From Sulfurospirillum sp. UBA12182 (GTDB taxonomy: Bacteria; Campylobacterota; Campylobacteria; Campylobacterales; Sulfurospirillaceae), in assembly GCA_002742765.1 (NCBI GenBank), contig DLUF01000042.1:104761-168760 (forward strand): 64,000 nucleotides of DNA. Direction: 5' to 3'. Below are positions 30,475 to 40,933 of this stretch, in pieces. A model generated the notes under the pieces. It worked only from the letters and a program-made list of their open reading frames with translations, was not told the origin of the DNA and made no database searches. A program made the position numbers and the translations under genes. Every line of letters starts with the position of its first letter. The first letter of the stretch is position 1.

Positions 30475-30752
30475 CTATTGATTTCGTAGATTAAAGAATT
30501 TTATCGGATTTCCACTTTTTAATCTTTGCTCTATTATCTTGAACTCTTTGGATATGTTTGCTTTTTTTTGAAAATCATTAATTACTAAGAGGTATTGATT
30601 TTGATAATACTTGTATAAAAACATACAAAGTTGAGATTTGTACTCCTCTAGTGTAAGAGTTTTTAATTCACTTCTTGCAAGAACAGATGTTAACCTATCT
30701 ATTTGCCCACTTAACAGATATTCAAACTCTTCTTTATGTTTTTGAAACATAG
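30475..30752 (-). pseudogene. dnaG': 3' remnant of a dnaG (DNA primase) fragment, cut off by the IS
   Basis: MFQKHKEEFEYLLSGQIDRL... joins in-frame to the 31958..32540 remnant once the IS and one TSD copy are removed. Confidence 0.75.
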
Positions 30753-30781
30753 TGTAACCATCCCCATAATATAGACCAGAT

Positions 30782-31522
30782 TTAAGCTGATAAAATCTGA
30801 TTCTTATTATGCCTTTTTAAAAATTCTACTGGACTTAAATTATCCAATGCCTCATGTGGTCTATGATAGTTATAATCAAACATCCACTCTTCAACCTTTT
30901 CTCTGACTTCTGAAAGAGAAGTAAAAATATGACAATCTAAAAGTTCTCTTCTCATAGAGCCATTAAATCTTTCAACTCTTGCATTTTCTGTTGGTTTGCC
31001 TGGTCTAATAAAATCTAGCATAATATTGTGCTTGTTGCACCATAGCTCTAAATGGGTTGAAATGAACTCTGGTCCATTATCTACTCTGATTGTATTTGGA
31101 TAGCCTCTATATTCACAAACTTGCTCCAACGCTTCTATAACTCTTCTTGCTGGAAGTGATGTATCGACTTTTACATGTAAGAGTTCTCTATTAAATTCAT
31201 CTATGATATTTAATAGCCTATATCGTTTTCCATACCATAGAGTGTCACTCATAAAGTCCATTGCCCATATTTCATTTTGACATTGCAATTCACTTAGTGG
31301 TGTTTGAACACGCATTGGCAATCTTTTTTTCATTTTTCTTCTTATATTCAAACCTAATTTTTTATAAATTCTATACACTCTCTTATGATTCCACGCATAT
31401 CCAGCACTTCTGATACGAAGATAGAGTTTTTTAAATCCATTACGAGGATGTTTTTGAACCAAATGATTTAAAACTGCAACAAGTTCTGCATCATTGTCTC
31501 TTTTTTGAGATTTATAATACAT
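30782..31522 (-). CDS. IS3-family transposase OrfB (DDE integrase core); true ORF extends upstream to about 31627 by frameshift
   Basis: WAMDFMSDTL, IRVDNGPEF, PGKPTENARVERFNG, HRPHEAL. Confidence 0.95.
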   Translation of the reverse strand: MYYKSQKRDNDAELVAVLNHLVQKHPRNGFKKLYLRIRSAGYAWNHKRVYRIYKKLGLNIRRKMKKRLPMRVQTPLSELQCQNEIWAMDFMSDTLWYGKRYRLLNIIDEFNRELLHVKVDTSLPARRVIEALEQVCEYRGYPNTIRVDNGPEFISTHLELWCNKHNIMLDFIRPGKPTENARVERFNGSMRRELLDCHIFTSLSEVREKVEEWMFDYNYHRPHEALDNLSPVEFLKRHNKNQILSA

Positions 31523-31620
31523 TGAACTTCTATTAAGTTTTATTGCTGCACATGCCTGACGAACACTAAGCTTATGCTCAGTCTGTAGATATCTAACTGA
31601 TTCTCTCTTGTCCTCAGGCG

Positions 31621-31923
31621 TTAAAGCTTTTTTTCTATTAAATCTTTGAGTGCATGATTTTCAAGTGCCATATCAGCGTACATCTTTTTTAACTTTGAAT
31701 TCTCTTCTTCTAACTCTTTGAGACGCTTGATATCTGAAACACTCATACCACCATATTTACTCTTCCAAACATAATATGTCTGTTGTGTTATCCCATGCTT
31801 TCGACATACATCTACTACTTTTAACCCTGCCTCTACCTCATTCAAAATCCCAACAATTTGGGTTTCGCTAAATTTACTCTTTTTCATCATAACTCCTGAT
31901 ATTATTTTATCAGAAATTATCAA
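31621..31923 (-). CDS. IS3-family transposase OrfA (HTH)
   Basis: KKSKFSETQIVGILNEVEAGLKVVDVCRKHGITQQTYYVWKSKYGGM. Confidence 0.95.
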   Translation of the reverse strand: MIISDKIISGVMMKKSKFSETQIVGILNEVEAGLKVVDVCRKHGITQQTYYVWKSKYGGMSVSDIKRLKELEEENSKLKKMYADMALENHALKDLIEKKL

Positions 31924-31957
31924 CTTATGCGTGGTCTAGTTTTTGGGGATGGGTACA

Positions 31958-32540
31958 ATAGAACTATCTAATGAAGCTAAGATAATTTCTTTTTTATCAG
32001 GATAGTTTAAAATCCCTTGTAATATTAAAATTTCAGTGATGTCAATCATCTGATTTTGAAGGGTATTAGGTGTTTTCAAGGAAACTCCTAAAGTCGTTTT
32101 GATGTACTTTGGGTGTAAATTAATAAGATGTGATGCATAACCCTTGAACTCTTCTGCCATTACAGGCTTTAATGTAGAAAGAAATTCCTCTATTTTTACT
32201 AGTATTTTTTGCTTTTCTTCGGGTCTATTTATATCAAATCTATAGTTTCCTAAATTATCCTTAACAATATAATCTAATGCAAATTCTACAAAGTACTTTG
32301 GGTGTAAAAGTAAGGACTTTAATTCATTTACCCTACCCTCTTTTACATAATCAGCAGGATCTTGTCCATTTTGAAAAATAACAACTCCACCAACGAAGTC
32401 ATTTTGTGCTAAAAAAATTGAAGCTTTATAAGCAGCTTCCATACCAGCTTTATCTCCATCATAACCCAATATTATTTTTGCATCTGATTTTTTTAAAAGT
32501 GGTATGTGTTGAGATGTAAGTGCGGTTCCAAGCTTGAACA
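31958..32540 (-). pseudogene. dnaG': dnaG fragment (TOPRIM domain onward), 5'-truncated and IS-interrupted
   Basis: LGTALTSQHIPLLKKSDAKIILGYDGDKAGMEAAYKAS TOPRIM signature; N-terminal zinc-binding region absent. Confidence 0.85.
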
Positions 32541-32605
32541 AGAGGTGCCATTTTAATTGCTTCTGGACGTGTACCAAATATCAATAATACTTTTTGCAAA
32601 ATCAT
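32530..32605 (-). pseudogene. wecB': 5' stub of wecB (UDP-GlcNAc 2-epimerase), about 23-25 codons
   Basis: Minus-strand translation MILQKVLLIFGTRPEAIKMAPLVQAW, then reads into dnaG sequence. Confidence 0.85.
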
Positions 32606-32608
32606 TCG

Positions 32609-33853
32609 CTACAACCTTCCATCAGCATTTTTAAGGATCCCTTTTATATCAAATACTACTTGATTTTTGCCTTCAAACTTGAAGATTTTATACTCATCAT
32701 GTGCCACTGCTAAAACTACTGCTTGATAGTGTGATATATCAGGCTCACGTAAAAGTTCTAAGCCATATTCATATTTAACTTCTTCTTTATCTGCCCAACA
32801 ATCACTCACATCAACCCTGCATCCGAAATCTTGTAGCTCTTTTATAACATCTATAACTCTACTATTTCTTATATCTGGGCAATTTTCTTTAAAAGTGATA
32901 CCAAGTACAAGTACACGTGATCCTTCTATCGTATAGCCTCTTTTTATCATGAGTTTTATCACTTGATTTGCTACATAAATCCCCATGTTGTCATTGAGTC
33001 TTCGACCAGCTAAGATAATCTCTGGATTATATCCTACTTCTTGAGCTTTATGCGTAAGATAGTATGGATCCACTCCTATACAGTGTCCTCCAACAAGTCC
33101 TGGCTTAAAAGGCAAAAAGTTCCACTTTGTTCCAGCTGCTGCTAGTACTGCTTGAGTATCGATATTTAGTTTGTTAAAGATTATAGCTAGTTCATTTATA
33201 AAAGCTATGTTAATATCTCTTTGACTGTTTTCTATAACTTTTGCAGCTTCAGCTACTTTGATAGAGGGAGCTAGATGTGTACCAGCTGTTATGATAGCTC
33301 TATAGAGTTCATCTACTTTTTGTGCCGTTTCTGGTGTACTACCACTTGTAACTTTAAGTATCTTTGTTACTGTGTGTTCCTTATCTCCTGGATTTATCCT
33401 CTCAGGGCTATATCCACAGAAAAAATCAATGTTAAACTTAAGACCAGAGTATTTTTCTAAAACAGGAACACAATCTTCTTCAGTTGCTCCTGGGTAAACT
33501 GTTGATTCATAGATAACTATATCATCTTTTTTTAAAACCTTTCCAACACTCTCACTAGCTTTTATAAGTGGGGTAAGATCTGGTTTTTTATGTTTATCGA
33601 TAGGAGTTGGAACAGTTATGATATAAACATTGCAAGAAGCTATATCTTCTAATTTTGTTGAAAACTCCATACCATTTTTCAACGCTTCTTCTAGCTGGTT
33701 TTGGTTCAATTCTAAAGTTCTATCATAACCTTTTTTTAACTCATCGATTCTTGCTTGGTTTATATCAAAACCTATAACCTTATACTTTGAGCTAAAAGCA
33801 TGTGCCAATGGCAATCCAACATATCCTAGTCCGATAATACATAATCTATACAT
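32609..33853 (-). CDS. UDP-sugar dehydrogenase, WecC/TviB-like
   Basis: [51 protein letters not shown]. Confidence 0.93.
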   Translation of the reverse strand: MYRLCIIGLGYVGLPLAHAFSSKYKVIGFDINQARIDELKKGYDRTLELNQNQLEEALKNGMEFSTKLEDIASCNVYIITVPTPIDKHKKPDLTPLIKASESVGKVLKKDDIVIYESTVYPGATEEDCVPVLEKYSGLKFNIDFFCGYSPERINPGDKEHTVTKILKVTSGSTPETAQKVDELYRAIITAGTHLAPSIKVAEAAKVIENSQRDINIAFINELAIIFNKLNIDTQAVLAAAGTKWNFLPFKPGLVGGHCIGVDPYYLTHKAQEVGYNPEIILAGRRLNDNMGIYVANQVIKLMIKRGYTIEGSRVLVLGITFKENCPDIRNSRVIDVIKELQDFGCRVDVSDCWADKEEVKYEYGLELLREPDISHYQAVVLAVAHDEYKIFKFEGKNQVVFDIKGILKNADGRL

Positions 33854-35180
33854 TTACATCAACCCCTATTTGAAAATATCTAAATCCGTATGAAGCAAGT
33901 CTTTTTTGACTGTATTGATTTCTTCCATCAAAGATAATTTTATTTTTAAGACGTTTTGCCATCTCTTCAAAGTCTGGACTTCTAAACTCTTTCCACTCTG
34001 TTAAAAGTATCATCGCTTCGCACTCATCTAAAGCATCATATTTATTTTTCATATACTCTACACTTGCGTTACTTTTAAGATAAAAGTTTTTTGCTTCATG
34101 CATCGCTTTTGGATCATAAGCCCTTATCTTTGCACCTCTTGTTGTAAGTTCATTGATAACCGTTATGCTTGTAGCTTCTCTCATATCATCTGTTTCTGGC
34201 TTAAAACTAAGCCCCCAGATAGCAAAACTATATCCTTGTAAATCTTCTCCAAACTCTTTGATAACTTTTGCCGATATAACTCTTTTTTGTTCAAAATTTA
34301 CAAGTTCTACTGCATCAAGTAACTTAGGAACATATCCCTTTTCTTTGCTTGTTTTTAGAAGGGCTTGAACATCTTTTGGCAAACAACTTCCACCATACCC
34401 ACATCCTGGATAGATAAAACTATATCCGATACGAGAATCACTCCCTATGCCTATCCTTACTTGATTGATGTCAGCTCCAACTCGCTCACAGATATTTGCC
34501 ATCTCATTCATAAAGCTAATTTTAGTTGCTAACATCGCATTGGCAGCATATTTTGTCATCTCTGCACTTTTGATATCCATAGCTATAAAGCGATCATGAT
34601 TTCTTGTAAAAGGTGCGTAGAGTTCTTTCATAACTTCAAGTGCTTTTTGATTATCTACGCCTATGACAACGCGATCTGGTTTCAAAAAATCCTCAACAGC
34701 AGCACCCTCTTTTAAAAACTCTGGATTGCTAATAACATCAAATGTAAGCGCTACTCCTCTTTTATCGAGAGCTTTTTGTATCTCTTCTCTTACTCTCTTG
34801 GCAGTACCCACTGGAACTGTTGATTTGTCTATAACATACATATGTTGTGTCATACACTCACCAATAGACTTAGCAACACCTAAAACATATCTTAGGTCTG
34901 CACTTCCATCTTCGCCCATGGGAGTTCCCACTGCTATAAAAGAAATTTCACATTTTTCTAAAGCCTCTTTTATATCAGTTGTAAAGCTTAAGGTTCCATT
35001 TTGATAGTTTTCATAAACTATCTCTTCAAGACCAGGCTCATAAATAGGGATTATACCTTTTTTCAGGTTTTCAATTTTTTCTCTATCCACATCAACACAA
35101 ATTACATCATTTCCCATTTGAGCAAAACATGCTCCACTCACAAGCCCTACATAACCTGTACCTATAACGCTTATTTTCAT
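33846..35180 (-). CDS. ugd: UDP-glucose 6-dehydrogenase
   Basis: [52 protein letters not shown]. Confidence 0.95.
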   Translation of the reverse strand: MKISVIGTGYVGLVSGACFAQMGNDVICVDVDREKIENLKKGIIPIYEPGLEEIVYENYQNGTLSFTTDIKEALEKCEISFIAVGTPMGEDGSADLRYVLGVAKSIGECMTQHMYVIDKSTVPVGTAKRVREEIQKALDKRGVALTFDVISNPEFLKEGAAVEDFLKPDRVVIGVDNQKALEVMKELYAPFTRNHDRFIAMDIKSAEMTKYAANAMLATKISFMNEMANICERVGADINQVRIGIGSDSRIGYSFIYPGCGYGGSCLPKDVQALLKTSKEKGYVPKLLDAVELVNFEQKRVISAKVIKEFGEDLQGYSFAIWGLSFKPETDDMREATSITVINELTTRGAKIRAYDPKAMHEAKNFYLKSNASVEYMKNKYDALDECEAMILLTEWKEFRSPDFEEMAKRLKNKIIFDGRNQYSQKRLASYGFRYFQIGVDVNV

Positions 35181-35989
35181 TTATCTCTCACTCTTAAATA
35201 TACTGGAAATCTAGGAAATCCATTTTTAGTAATACCTTGATATTTATAGGTCACAATACTTCCTATTTCTGGTGGATTTACTCTTTGAGCTTCACTAAGT
35301 CCACTTCCTATATAAAAAATTTTACCATCTTCTAGTTTACATTTGATTGAGCCAGTTTGATTTTCAAACTTCCCTTCGCCTCTCTTATATCCTAAAACTT
35401 CACACTCACTATCTTCAAAGCTTTTAACCTTAAGTGCTTCATCTGTTCTTTTTCCTATATATGGTGCATCTGGATTTCGAAGAACAACACCTTCTCCACC
35501 TTTATCTTCTATCTCTTTGAGAAAATTTTTCAGATGTTCTTTATCTTTACATGTAAGCTGTTCTATGATACGTATAGGTGTATTTGTGTTTGTTTTTAGG
35601 TAGTTTTTTAAAACTTCTAATCTTTGTAAAAGTCCTCCTTGTTGGTTTGGTACTTCAAAGATATTGTAAGTTATATCTTTCCAACCATCATGGGGCTTTT
35701 TTACTGAAGTGATTGAGCTTATGTTTTCAAAATCTCCTCTTTTGCTCCAAAGCTCTCCATCTATCGCAAAAGGAGGAAAGTCTTTTGTAAACCATGTTGG
35801 CGTTGCAAACTCTTTACCACTTCTTGAAAGTAGTTTTTTACCATCCCAGTATGCTCTCACACCATCTAGCTTTTCACTCATAAGCCAGCCATCTGGTCGC
35901 ATACTTTCATCATACTTTTTTAAAAGTAAGAGTGCTGGCTGTTGCGCATACAGAAAAAAAGGTATAAGAAAAATAAAAAACCGTATCAT
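35177..35989 (-). CDS. Periplasmic ATP-dependent DNA ligase (LigE-type)
   Basis: Signal-like N-terminus [19 protein letters not shown]; adenylation motif [24 protein letters not shown]-fold-like C-terminus. Confidence 0.88.
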   Translation of the reverse strand: MIRFFIFLIPFFLYAQQPALLLLKKYDESMRPDGWLMSEKLDGVRAYWDGKKLLSRSGKEFATPTWFTKDFPPFAIDGELWSKRGDFENISSITSVKKPHDGWKDITYNIFEVPNQQGGLLQRLEVLKNYLKTNTNTPIRIIEQLTCKDKEHLKNFLKEIEDKGGEGVVLRNPDAPYIGKRTDEALKVKSFEDSECEVLGYKRGEGKFENQTGSIKCKLEDGKIFYIGSGLSEAQRVNPPEIGSIVTYKYQGITKNGFPRFPVYLRVRDK

Positions 35990-37011
35990 GACACTTTAAC
36001 TTTAAAAAATTCCAAATACCAATCCACAAACTTATCGATTCCTTCTTGGATAGGAGTTTGTGGCTTGTACCCTAAATCCTCTACCAAATCACTTACATCT
36101 GCATAAGTTTCTGGAACATCTCCTGCTTGTAATGGCAAGAAATTTTTTTCTATCTCAATTCCGAGTTTATTCTCAATCGCTTCGATAAAATCCATGAGCT
36201 TTACTGGATTATTGTTACCAATGTTATAGACTTTATAAAAATCTGCTGGATTGTCGATGACTCTCACAACTCCCTCAACGATATCATTTATATAGGTAAA
36301 ATCTCGAAGCATCTCTCCGTTGTTAAAGACATCTATCGCTTTGCCTTCAAGTGCAGCCTTAGTAAATAAAAACAGAGCCATATCGGGTCTTCCCCACGGT
36401 CCATATACAGTGAAAAACCGAAGCCCAGTTGTTTTGATACCAAAAAGATGACTATAAGTGTGTGCCATAAGTTCATTTGATTTTTTACTCGCAGCATAAA
36501 GGCTTATAGGGTGGTCTACGCTATCACTTGTACTAAAAGGAAGTTTTGTATTTGAACCATACACAGAGGAACTTGAAGCATAAGAGAGATTTTTTACTTC
36601 ATGATGACGACACGCTTCTAGGATATTTAAAAAGCCTATGATATTTGAGTACATGTAAGCATCGGGATTTGTTAGAGAGTAACGTACACCTGCTTGTGCT
36701 GCAAGGTTACATACAGCGTCAAACTTTTGAGTTTTAAAAAGCTCAAACATCGCTTCTTTATCTTCAAGATTAAGTTTTATAAATTTATAATTTGGATAAA
36801 GTTTTGAAGAGAGAAGTTTTCCATAAGGGATATCTTTACCCTCTTTTAAAGAATCTATGATCCCTGCTCTTTGAAGTCTACCGTATTTGACATTTTGGTC
36901 GTAATAGTCGTTGATATTATCAAGCCCTACAACCTCATCGCCTCTTTGCAACAATCTCAAAGCTAGATGTGAACCTATAAATCCAGCCGTACCAGTTACT
37001 AGTATCTTCAA
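35986..37011 (-). CDS. UDP-glucuronate 4-epimerase-like
   Basis: [54 protein letters not shown]. Confidence 0.9.
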   Translation of the reverse strand: MKILVTGTAGFIGSHLALRLLQRGDEVVGLDNINDYYDQNVKYGRLQRAGIIDSLKEGKDIPYGKLLSSKLYPNYKFIKLNLEDKEAMFELFKTQKFDAVCNLAAQAGVRYSLTNPDAYMYSNIIGFLNILEACRHHEVKNLSYASSSSVYGSNTKLPFSTSDSVDHPISLYAASKKSNELMAHTYSHLFGIKTTGLRFFTVYGPWGRPDMALFLFTKAALEGKAIDVFNNGEMLRDFTYINDIVEGVVRVIDNPADFYKVYNIGNNNPVKLMDFIEAIENKLGIEIEKNFLPLQAGDVPETYADVSDLVEDLGYKPQTPIQEGIDKFVDWYLEFFKVKVS

Positions 37012-37092
37012 ACAAACACCTTATGATTTAAATGAATGATTATTTTACCAAAAAGAAGCGTAAGGCTACTTTAAAGAGCCTTACATGTAGAG

Positions 37093-37341
37093 TTATTTTT
37101 TGCATTCGCCTAAGCTTAAATTGGCTCTATTTTTTTCAAGAGTCTTTTCACCGATACCTTTGACTTGCAAAAGTTCATCAAGAGATTTGAAACAACCATG
37201 TGCTTGTCTATAAGCAACAATCTCTTTAGCTTTTGTGGCACCTATACCTTTGAGTTGGGATAATTCTTTTTCACTCGCAGTGTTTAATTCTACACCAAAA
37301 AGAAAAACAAAGCTTAAAGCTAAACTTAAAAACCACTTCAT
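37093..37341 (-). CDS. ComEA-like helix-hairpin-helix protein with signal peptide
   Basis: ELNTASEKELSQLKGIGATKAKEIVAYRQAHGCFKSLDELLQVKGIGEKTLEKNR. Confidence 0.88.
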   Translation of the reverse strand: MKWFLSLALSFVFLFGVELNTASEKELSQLKGIGATKAKEIVAYRQAHGCFKSLDELLQVKGIGEKTLEKNRANLSLGECKK

Positions 37342-37401
37342 AAAAAACTCCTTTAAAAATAAGATATAAATTATTTTATATGAGTTTTTATAAAAATAGT
37401 A

Positions 37402-38232
37402 TTAATTTAACGTATAAAAATGGTTTGTTGCCTCAACAAATCCCTCAACACTACCACAATCAAATCTTTTGCCTTTAAACTTATACGCGATAACTTTTCC
37501 TTGTTTTGCCATCTGTAAAAGTGCATCTGTTATCTGTATCTCTCCACCCTTACCAGGTTTTGTTTCTCTTATAACATCAAAGATATCTGGAGTTAAGATA
37601 TATCGTCCTATGATAGCTAGGTTGCTTGGAGCATCTTGTGGTTCTGGCTTTTCTACCATCGTTTCTACTCTATAAGTATCATCACTGCTATCTACCAAAT
37701 GCCCTGCTATCACTCCGTATCTGTTCGTATGTTCTTTTGGGATTTCTTCTATGGCAACCACACAACAGTTATACTTTTCATATACCTTTTTCATCTGCGC
37801 TAAAACACTGGGACCTTCACTATAACACAAATCATCTGCTAAGATAACTGCAAATGGTTCTTCTCCGATGAGAGTTTCTCCTGTGAGGATAGCGTGTCCT
37901 AATCCCTTCATCTCTATCTGTCTAGTGTATGAAAAAGTACATCTATCGATAACAGCTCTTATCTCTGTCAGATAGTGTTCTTTTGCACTTCCTTTTATCT
38001 GATGTTCAAGCTCATAGCTGATATCAAAATGATCTTCTATCGCTCTTTTCCCACGCCCTGTAACTATCGCCATAGTATCAAGTCCCGCACTGATAGCCTC
38101 TTCCACACCATACTGGATAAGTGGTTTTGTAAGCACTGGTAACATCTCTTTTGGCATTGCTTTTGTCGCAGGTAAAAATCTCGTTCCATACCCAGCAGCT
38201 GGAAATAAGCACTTCTTTATTACATTTTTCAT
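37402..38232 (-). CDS. galU: UTP--glucose-1-phosphate uridylyltransferase
   Basis: KCLFPAAGYGTRFLPATKAMPKEMLPVLTKPLIQYGVEEA. Confidence 0.95.
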   Translation of the reverse strand: MKNVIKKCLFPAAGYGTRFLPATKAMPKEMLPVLTKPLIQYGVEEAISAGLDTMAIVTGRGKRAIEDHFDISYELEHQIKGSAKEHYLTEIRAVIDRCTFSYTRQIEMKGLGHAILTGETLIGEEPFAVILADDLCYSEGPSVLAQMKKVYEKYNCCVVAIEEIPKEHTNRYGVIAGHLVDSSDDTYRVETMVEKPEPQDAPSNLAIIGRYILTPDIFDVIRETKPGKGGEIQITDALLQMAKQGKVIAYKFKGKRFDCGSVEGFVEATNHFYTLN

Positions 38233-38309
38233 TTATTTTTCTCCTTTAATTTGCAACAAGTTACAAGTTAAATTCCTATCACTAAAGCTTGTGCTTTGCA
38301 CAGAAATTT

Positions 38310-39551
38310 TCATAACAGTCTTCTATCCTTTAACTTTTCTTTTAATATCTCTTTACTCTCTTCGACTCCTGGTTGCCCATAAGCATCAACACCCATCAGT
38401 TTTGCAACTAAAGAAGTGAGTAATTCATAATAAAAGATAAATTTTCCTATATTTTTCTCATCAATTTGCTCTAAAACGATAGTATCAATAGGGATATCTC
38501 CTTTTTTCAAAAGAGACTCAATCACTGCATCTGCTTGAAGATTGATAAGTGAATTAAAAGAGAGTTCATTGATACTATCAAGTTTTTCTAAACTTTTTAA
38601 ACTTATCGCTGGTATATCTATATCTTTATTGAAACTATCTATCTTTAAAAAAGTAACACTTTTATCTCGTAACCCCTCAACTATAAGTTGTAAAAAAGAG
38701 TGTTGGTCTTTTGGTCCTATCAGCCCAACAGGGGTCAAACCTACATTAAAACTACTATGGAGCTGTTTTTTCCCCAAACTCTCACCCCAAAGCTGCACAT
38801 ACCATTCACAAAAGTATTTAAAACTCTCCGAATAAACAAAAAGTGCATTGATATTGTAAGCAAACGAGTTTTTAGCATAATAAGTCGCTTTTTTAAGTAA
38901 GATATCTCGCATATATCCAGCTTCAAAAAAACTGTTTTTTATCTCACTAGCACCTTGCAAAAGAGCTTTCACATCAACTTCAATAAGAGACAAAGGAGCA
39001 AGCCCCACACTGCTAAGAACTGAAAATCTTCCACCAACATTTTTGTGTACATGTAAACAAAAACTAGGTTTTGTTGTTGCGTGTTGTTCTAGCGCACTTC
39101 CAGCATCTGTAACATAAGTAAATCTATATGCGTCTTCTATCTGCTTTTCTTGAAGTAGATTTAAAACATATTTATAGATTGCTATCGTTTCTATAGTAGT
39201 TCCTGACTTGCTTATAACAAAAAAATGTGCCTTTTGTAAATCTATTTTTTCTAATTCAGAATCTATAGCAATGGGGTCAGTACTCTCCAAAAAATGAATT
39301 TTACGTGAAAATTTTTTAACATTTTTCAAGGTTCTATAAATCGCTTTTAAACCTAGAGAACTCCCACCAATCCCTATAACTACAAGATGTTTTATCTCTT
39401 TTGTATGTTTTTCAAAATCTTCTTTATATGTACTAAGATAGGAGATATCTTGCGTAGGAAGATGATAATACCCAACAGATTCTTGTTCTTTTATGATAAG
39501 TTCGTAAACACTCTCATGTGCATTTACATCAAAAAAGAGGCGATTTGTCAC
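38310..39551 (-). CDS. pgi: Glucose-6-phosphate isomerase
   Basis: VVIGIGGSSLGLKAIY; FVISKSGTTIETIA; DAYGQPGVEESK. Confidence 0.94.
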   Translation of the reverse strand: MTNRLFFDVNAHESVYELIIKEQESVGYYHLPTQDISYLSTYKEDFEKHTKEIKHLVVIGIGGSSLGLKAIYRTLKNVKKFSRKIHFLESTDPIAIDSELEKIDLQKAHFFVISKSGTTIETIAIYKYVLNLLQEKQIEDAYRFTYVTDAGSALEQHATTKPSFCLHVHKNVGGRFSVLSSVGLAPLSLIEVDVKALLQGASEIKNSFFEAGYMRDILLKKATYYAKNSFAYNINALFVYSESFKYFCEWYVQLWGESLGKKQLHSSFNVGLTPVGLIGPKDQHSFLQLIVEGLRDKSVTFLKIDSFNKDIDIPAISLKSLEKLDSINELSFNSLINLQADAVIESLLKKGDIPIDTIVLEQIDEKNIGKFIFYYELLTSLVAKLMGVDAYGQPGVEESKEILKEKLKDRRLL

Positions 39552-40933
39552 AAACTCTCCTTTGCTTTTACTATAAGTTCATTTAGCTTTGTTTCATACA
39601 TTTTTGCTTTTGTCTTGCTTGTTGATTCAAACCGTGTTACAAGGACAGGTGTTGTGTTGGAAGCTCTTACCAATCCCCATCCTTCATCAAAAAGTACTCT
39701 CACTCCATCAACTTCGATAATCTCTTTGATATGAGGGAAATCATCAGGTGGATTTTTTAAGAGCTTTTTCAATTTATCGATAAGTTTAAACTTTTCTTCT
39801 TCACTCGTATGCACTTTAATCTCTTCTGTTGAATAGACTTTTGGTAAGGCTTCTATACGTTCATCAACTTCCAATCCATTTTGTATAAGTTCAAGCATAC
39901 GTAAAGTTGCATATATAGCATCATCGTACCCAAAATACCTATCATTGAAAAAAAGATGCCCACTCACTTCAGCAGCAAAATCTGCATTTAGCTCTTTGAT
40001 TTTTACTTTAAGATTGCTATGTCCTGTTTTGTACATGTACGCTTTGCCATAAGAATTAATCGTATCATACATCACACTTGAACACTTTACTTCACCGATG
40101 ACTGTTGGATTTTGCATCGCTTCACTAAACAAAATCGCCATAATATCACCTTTGACATTATAATTTTTGGTCAAAAAAGCGATACGATCAGCATCGCCAT
40201 CATACGCAAATCCATATTCAAAACTATCAGTTCTACTCTCATTGCTTGTTAACTCTTTTTTTATATCTATGAGATTTTTTTCAACAGTAGGGTCTGGGTG
40301 GTGGTTTGGAAATGCTCCATCAGGCTGTATATATAAACCTTTTGCTTTAATGCCAAGTTTTTGAAAGATTTCTGGGAGTACCACGCCAGCAACACCATTG
40401 CCACAATCATATACGATAGGTTTGTCAAATCCTTGTAAATGTGCAAAAGCCTCCACCAAATAGTTTATATATGCACTTTTAACATCAATATCTTTACATG
40501 TAAAATCATCTTCAATGAAAAAATCAAGATTTTCTTCGATTTGCCTGCCTAAAGCATAGATATCCTCTCCAAAAAAAGGTTGCTTATCGATGGTGATTTT
40601 AAATCCATTATATTCACTTGGGTTGTGAGAACCTGTTATCATCACACTTGCGTTTGGAGTTATCCCATCCCACGCATGATAATTTGAAAAGTAATTCACA
40701 GGTGTTGCTACTAACCCCATGTTTAAGACTTTACATCCTGCTTTATTAAACCCACTAGCAAGGTAATCAAAAAGCTTTGGTGAATGACTTCTAGCATCAT
40801 AACCGATAGCAACAACTCCACCGATTGGCTTGATTTTTTTTCCTAAAAAATACCCTATCAGCTTCACGCTTTTTTCATTTAACTCTTGTGGGTATATACC
40901 TCTTATATCGTATTCTCTAAATATTGATTGCAT
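39548..40933 (-). CDS. Phosphomannomutase/phosphoglucomutase
   Basis: MQSIFREYDIRGIYP, SVMITGSHNPSEYNGFK, AYDGDADRIAF; start chosen at internal ATG (ORF track starts at 40975). Confidence 0.92.
   Translation of the reverse strand: MQSIFREYDIRGIYPQELNEKSVKLIGYFLGKKIKPIGGVVAIGYDARSHSPKLFDYLASGFNKAGCKVLNMGLVATPVNYFSNYHAWDGITPNASVMITGSHNPSEYNGFKITIDKQPFFGEDIYALGRQIEENLDFFIEDDFTCKDIDVKSAYINYLVEAFAHLQGFDKPIVYDCGNGVAGVVLPEIFQKLGIKAKGLYIQPDGAFPNHHPDPTVEKNLIDIKKELTSNESRTDSFEYGFAYDGDADRIAFLTKNYNVKGDIMAILFSEAMQNPTVIGEVKCSSVMYDTINSYGKAYMYKTGHSNLKVKIKELNADFAAEVSGHLFFNDRYFGYDDAIYATLRMLELIQNGLEVDERIEALPKVYSTEEIKVHTSEEEKFKLIDKLKKLLKNPPDDFPHIKEIIEVDGVRVLFDEGWGLVRASNTTPVLVTRFESTSKTKAKMYETKLNELIVKAKESL

Larger units (their letters stand above)
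30753..31957 (-). mobile_element. IS3-family, IS407-group insertion sequence (1205 bp)
   Basis: Imperfect terminal inverted repeats TGTAACCATCCCCATAATATAGACCA / TGTACCCATCCCCAAAAACTAGACCA; ATAG 4-bp duplication at 30749-30752 and 31958-31961; orfA/orfB. Confidence 0.95.

Noticed and set aside
30782-31923. IS transposase as inactivated because orfA and orfB are in different frames
   Set aside because: The A_AAA_AAG slippery site and overlapping frames fit normal IS3-family programmed frameshifting.
32530-32535. HindIII site (AAGCTT) at the wecB/dnaG junction as evidence of cloning
   Set aside because: A 6-mer is common in AT-rich DNA and the adapter implies shotgun Illumina data; noted only as a possible microhomology.
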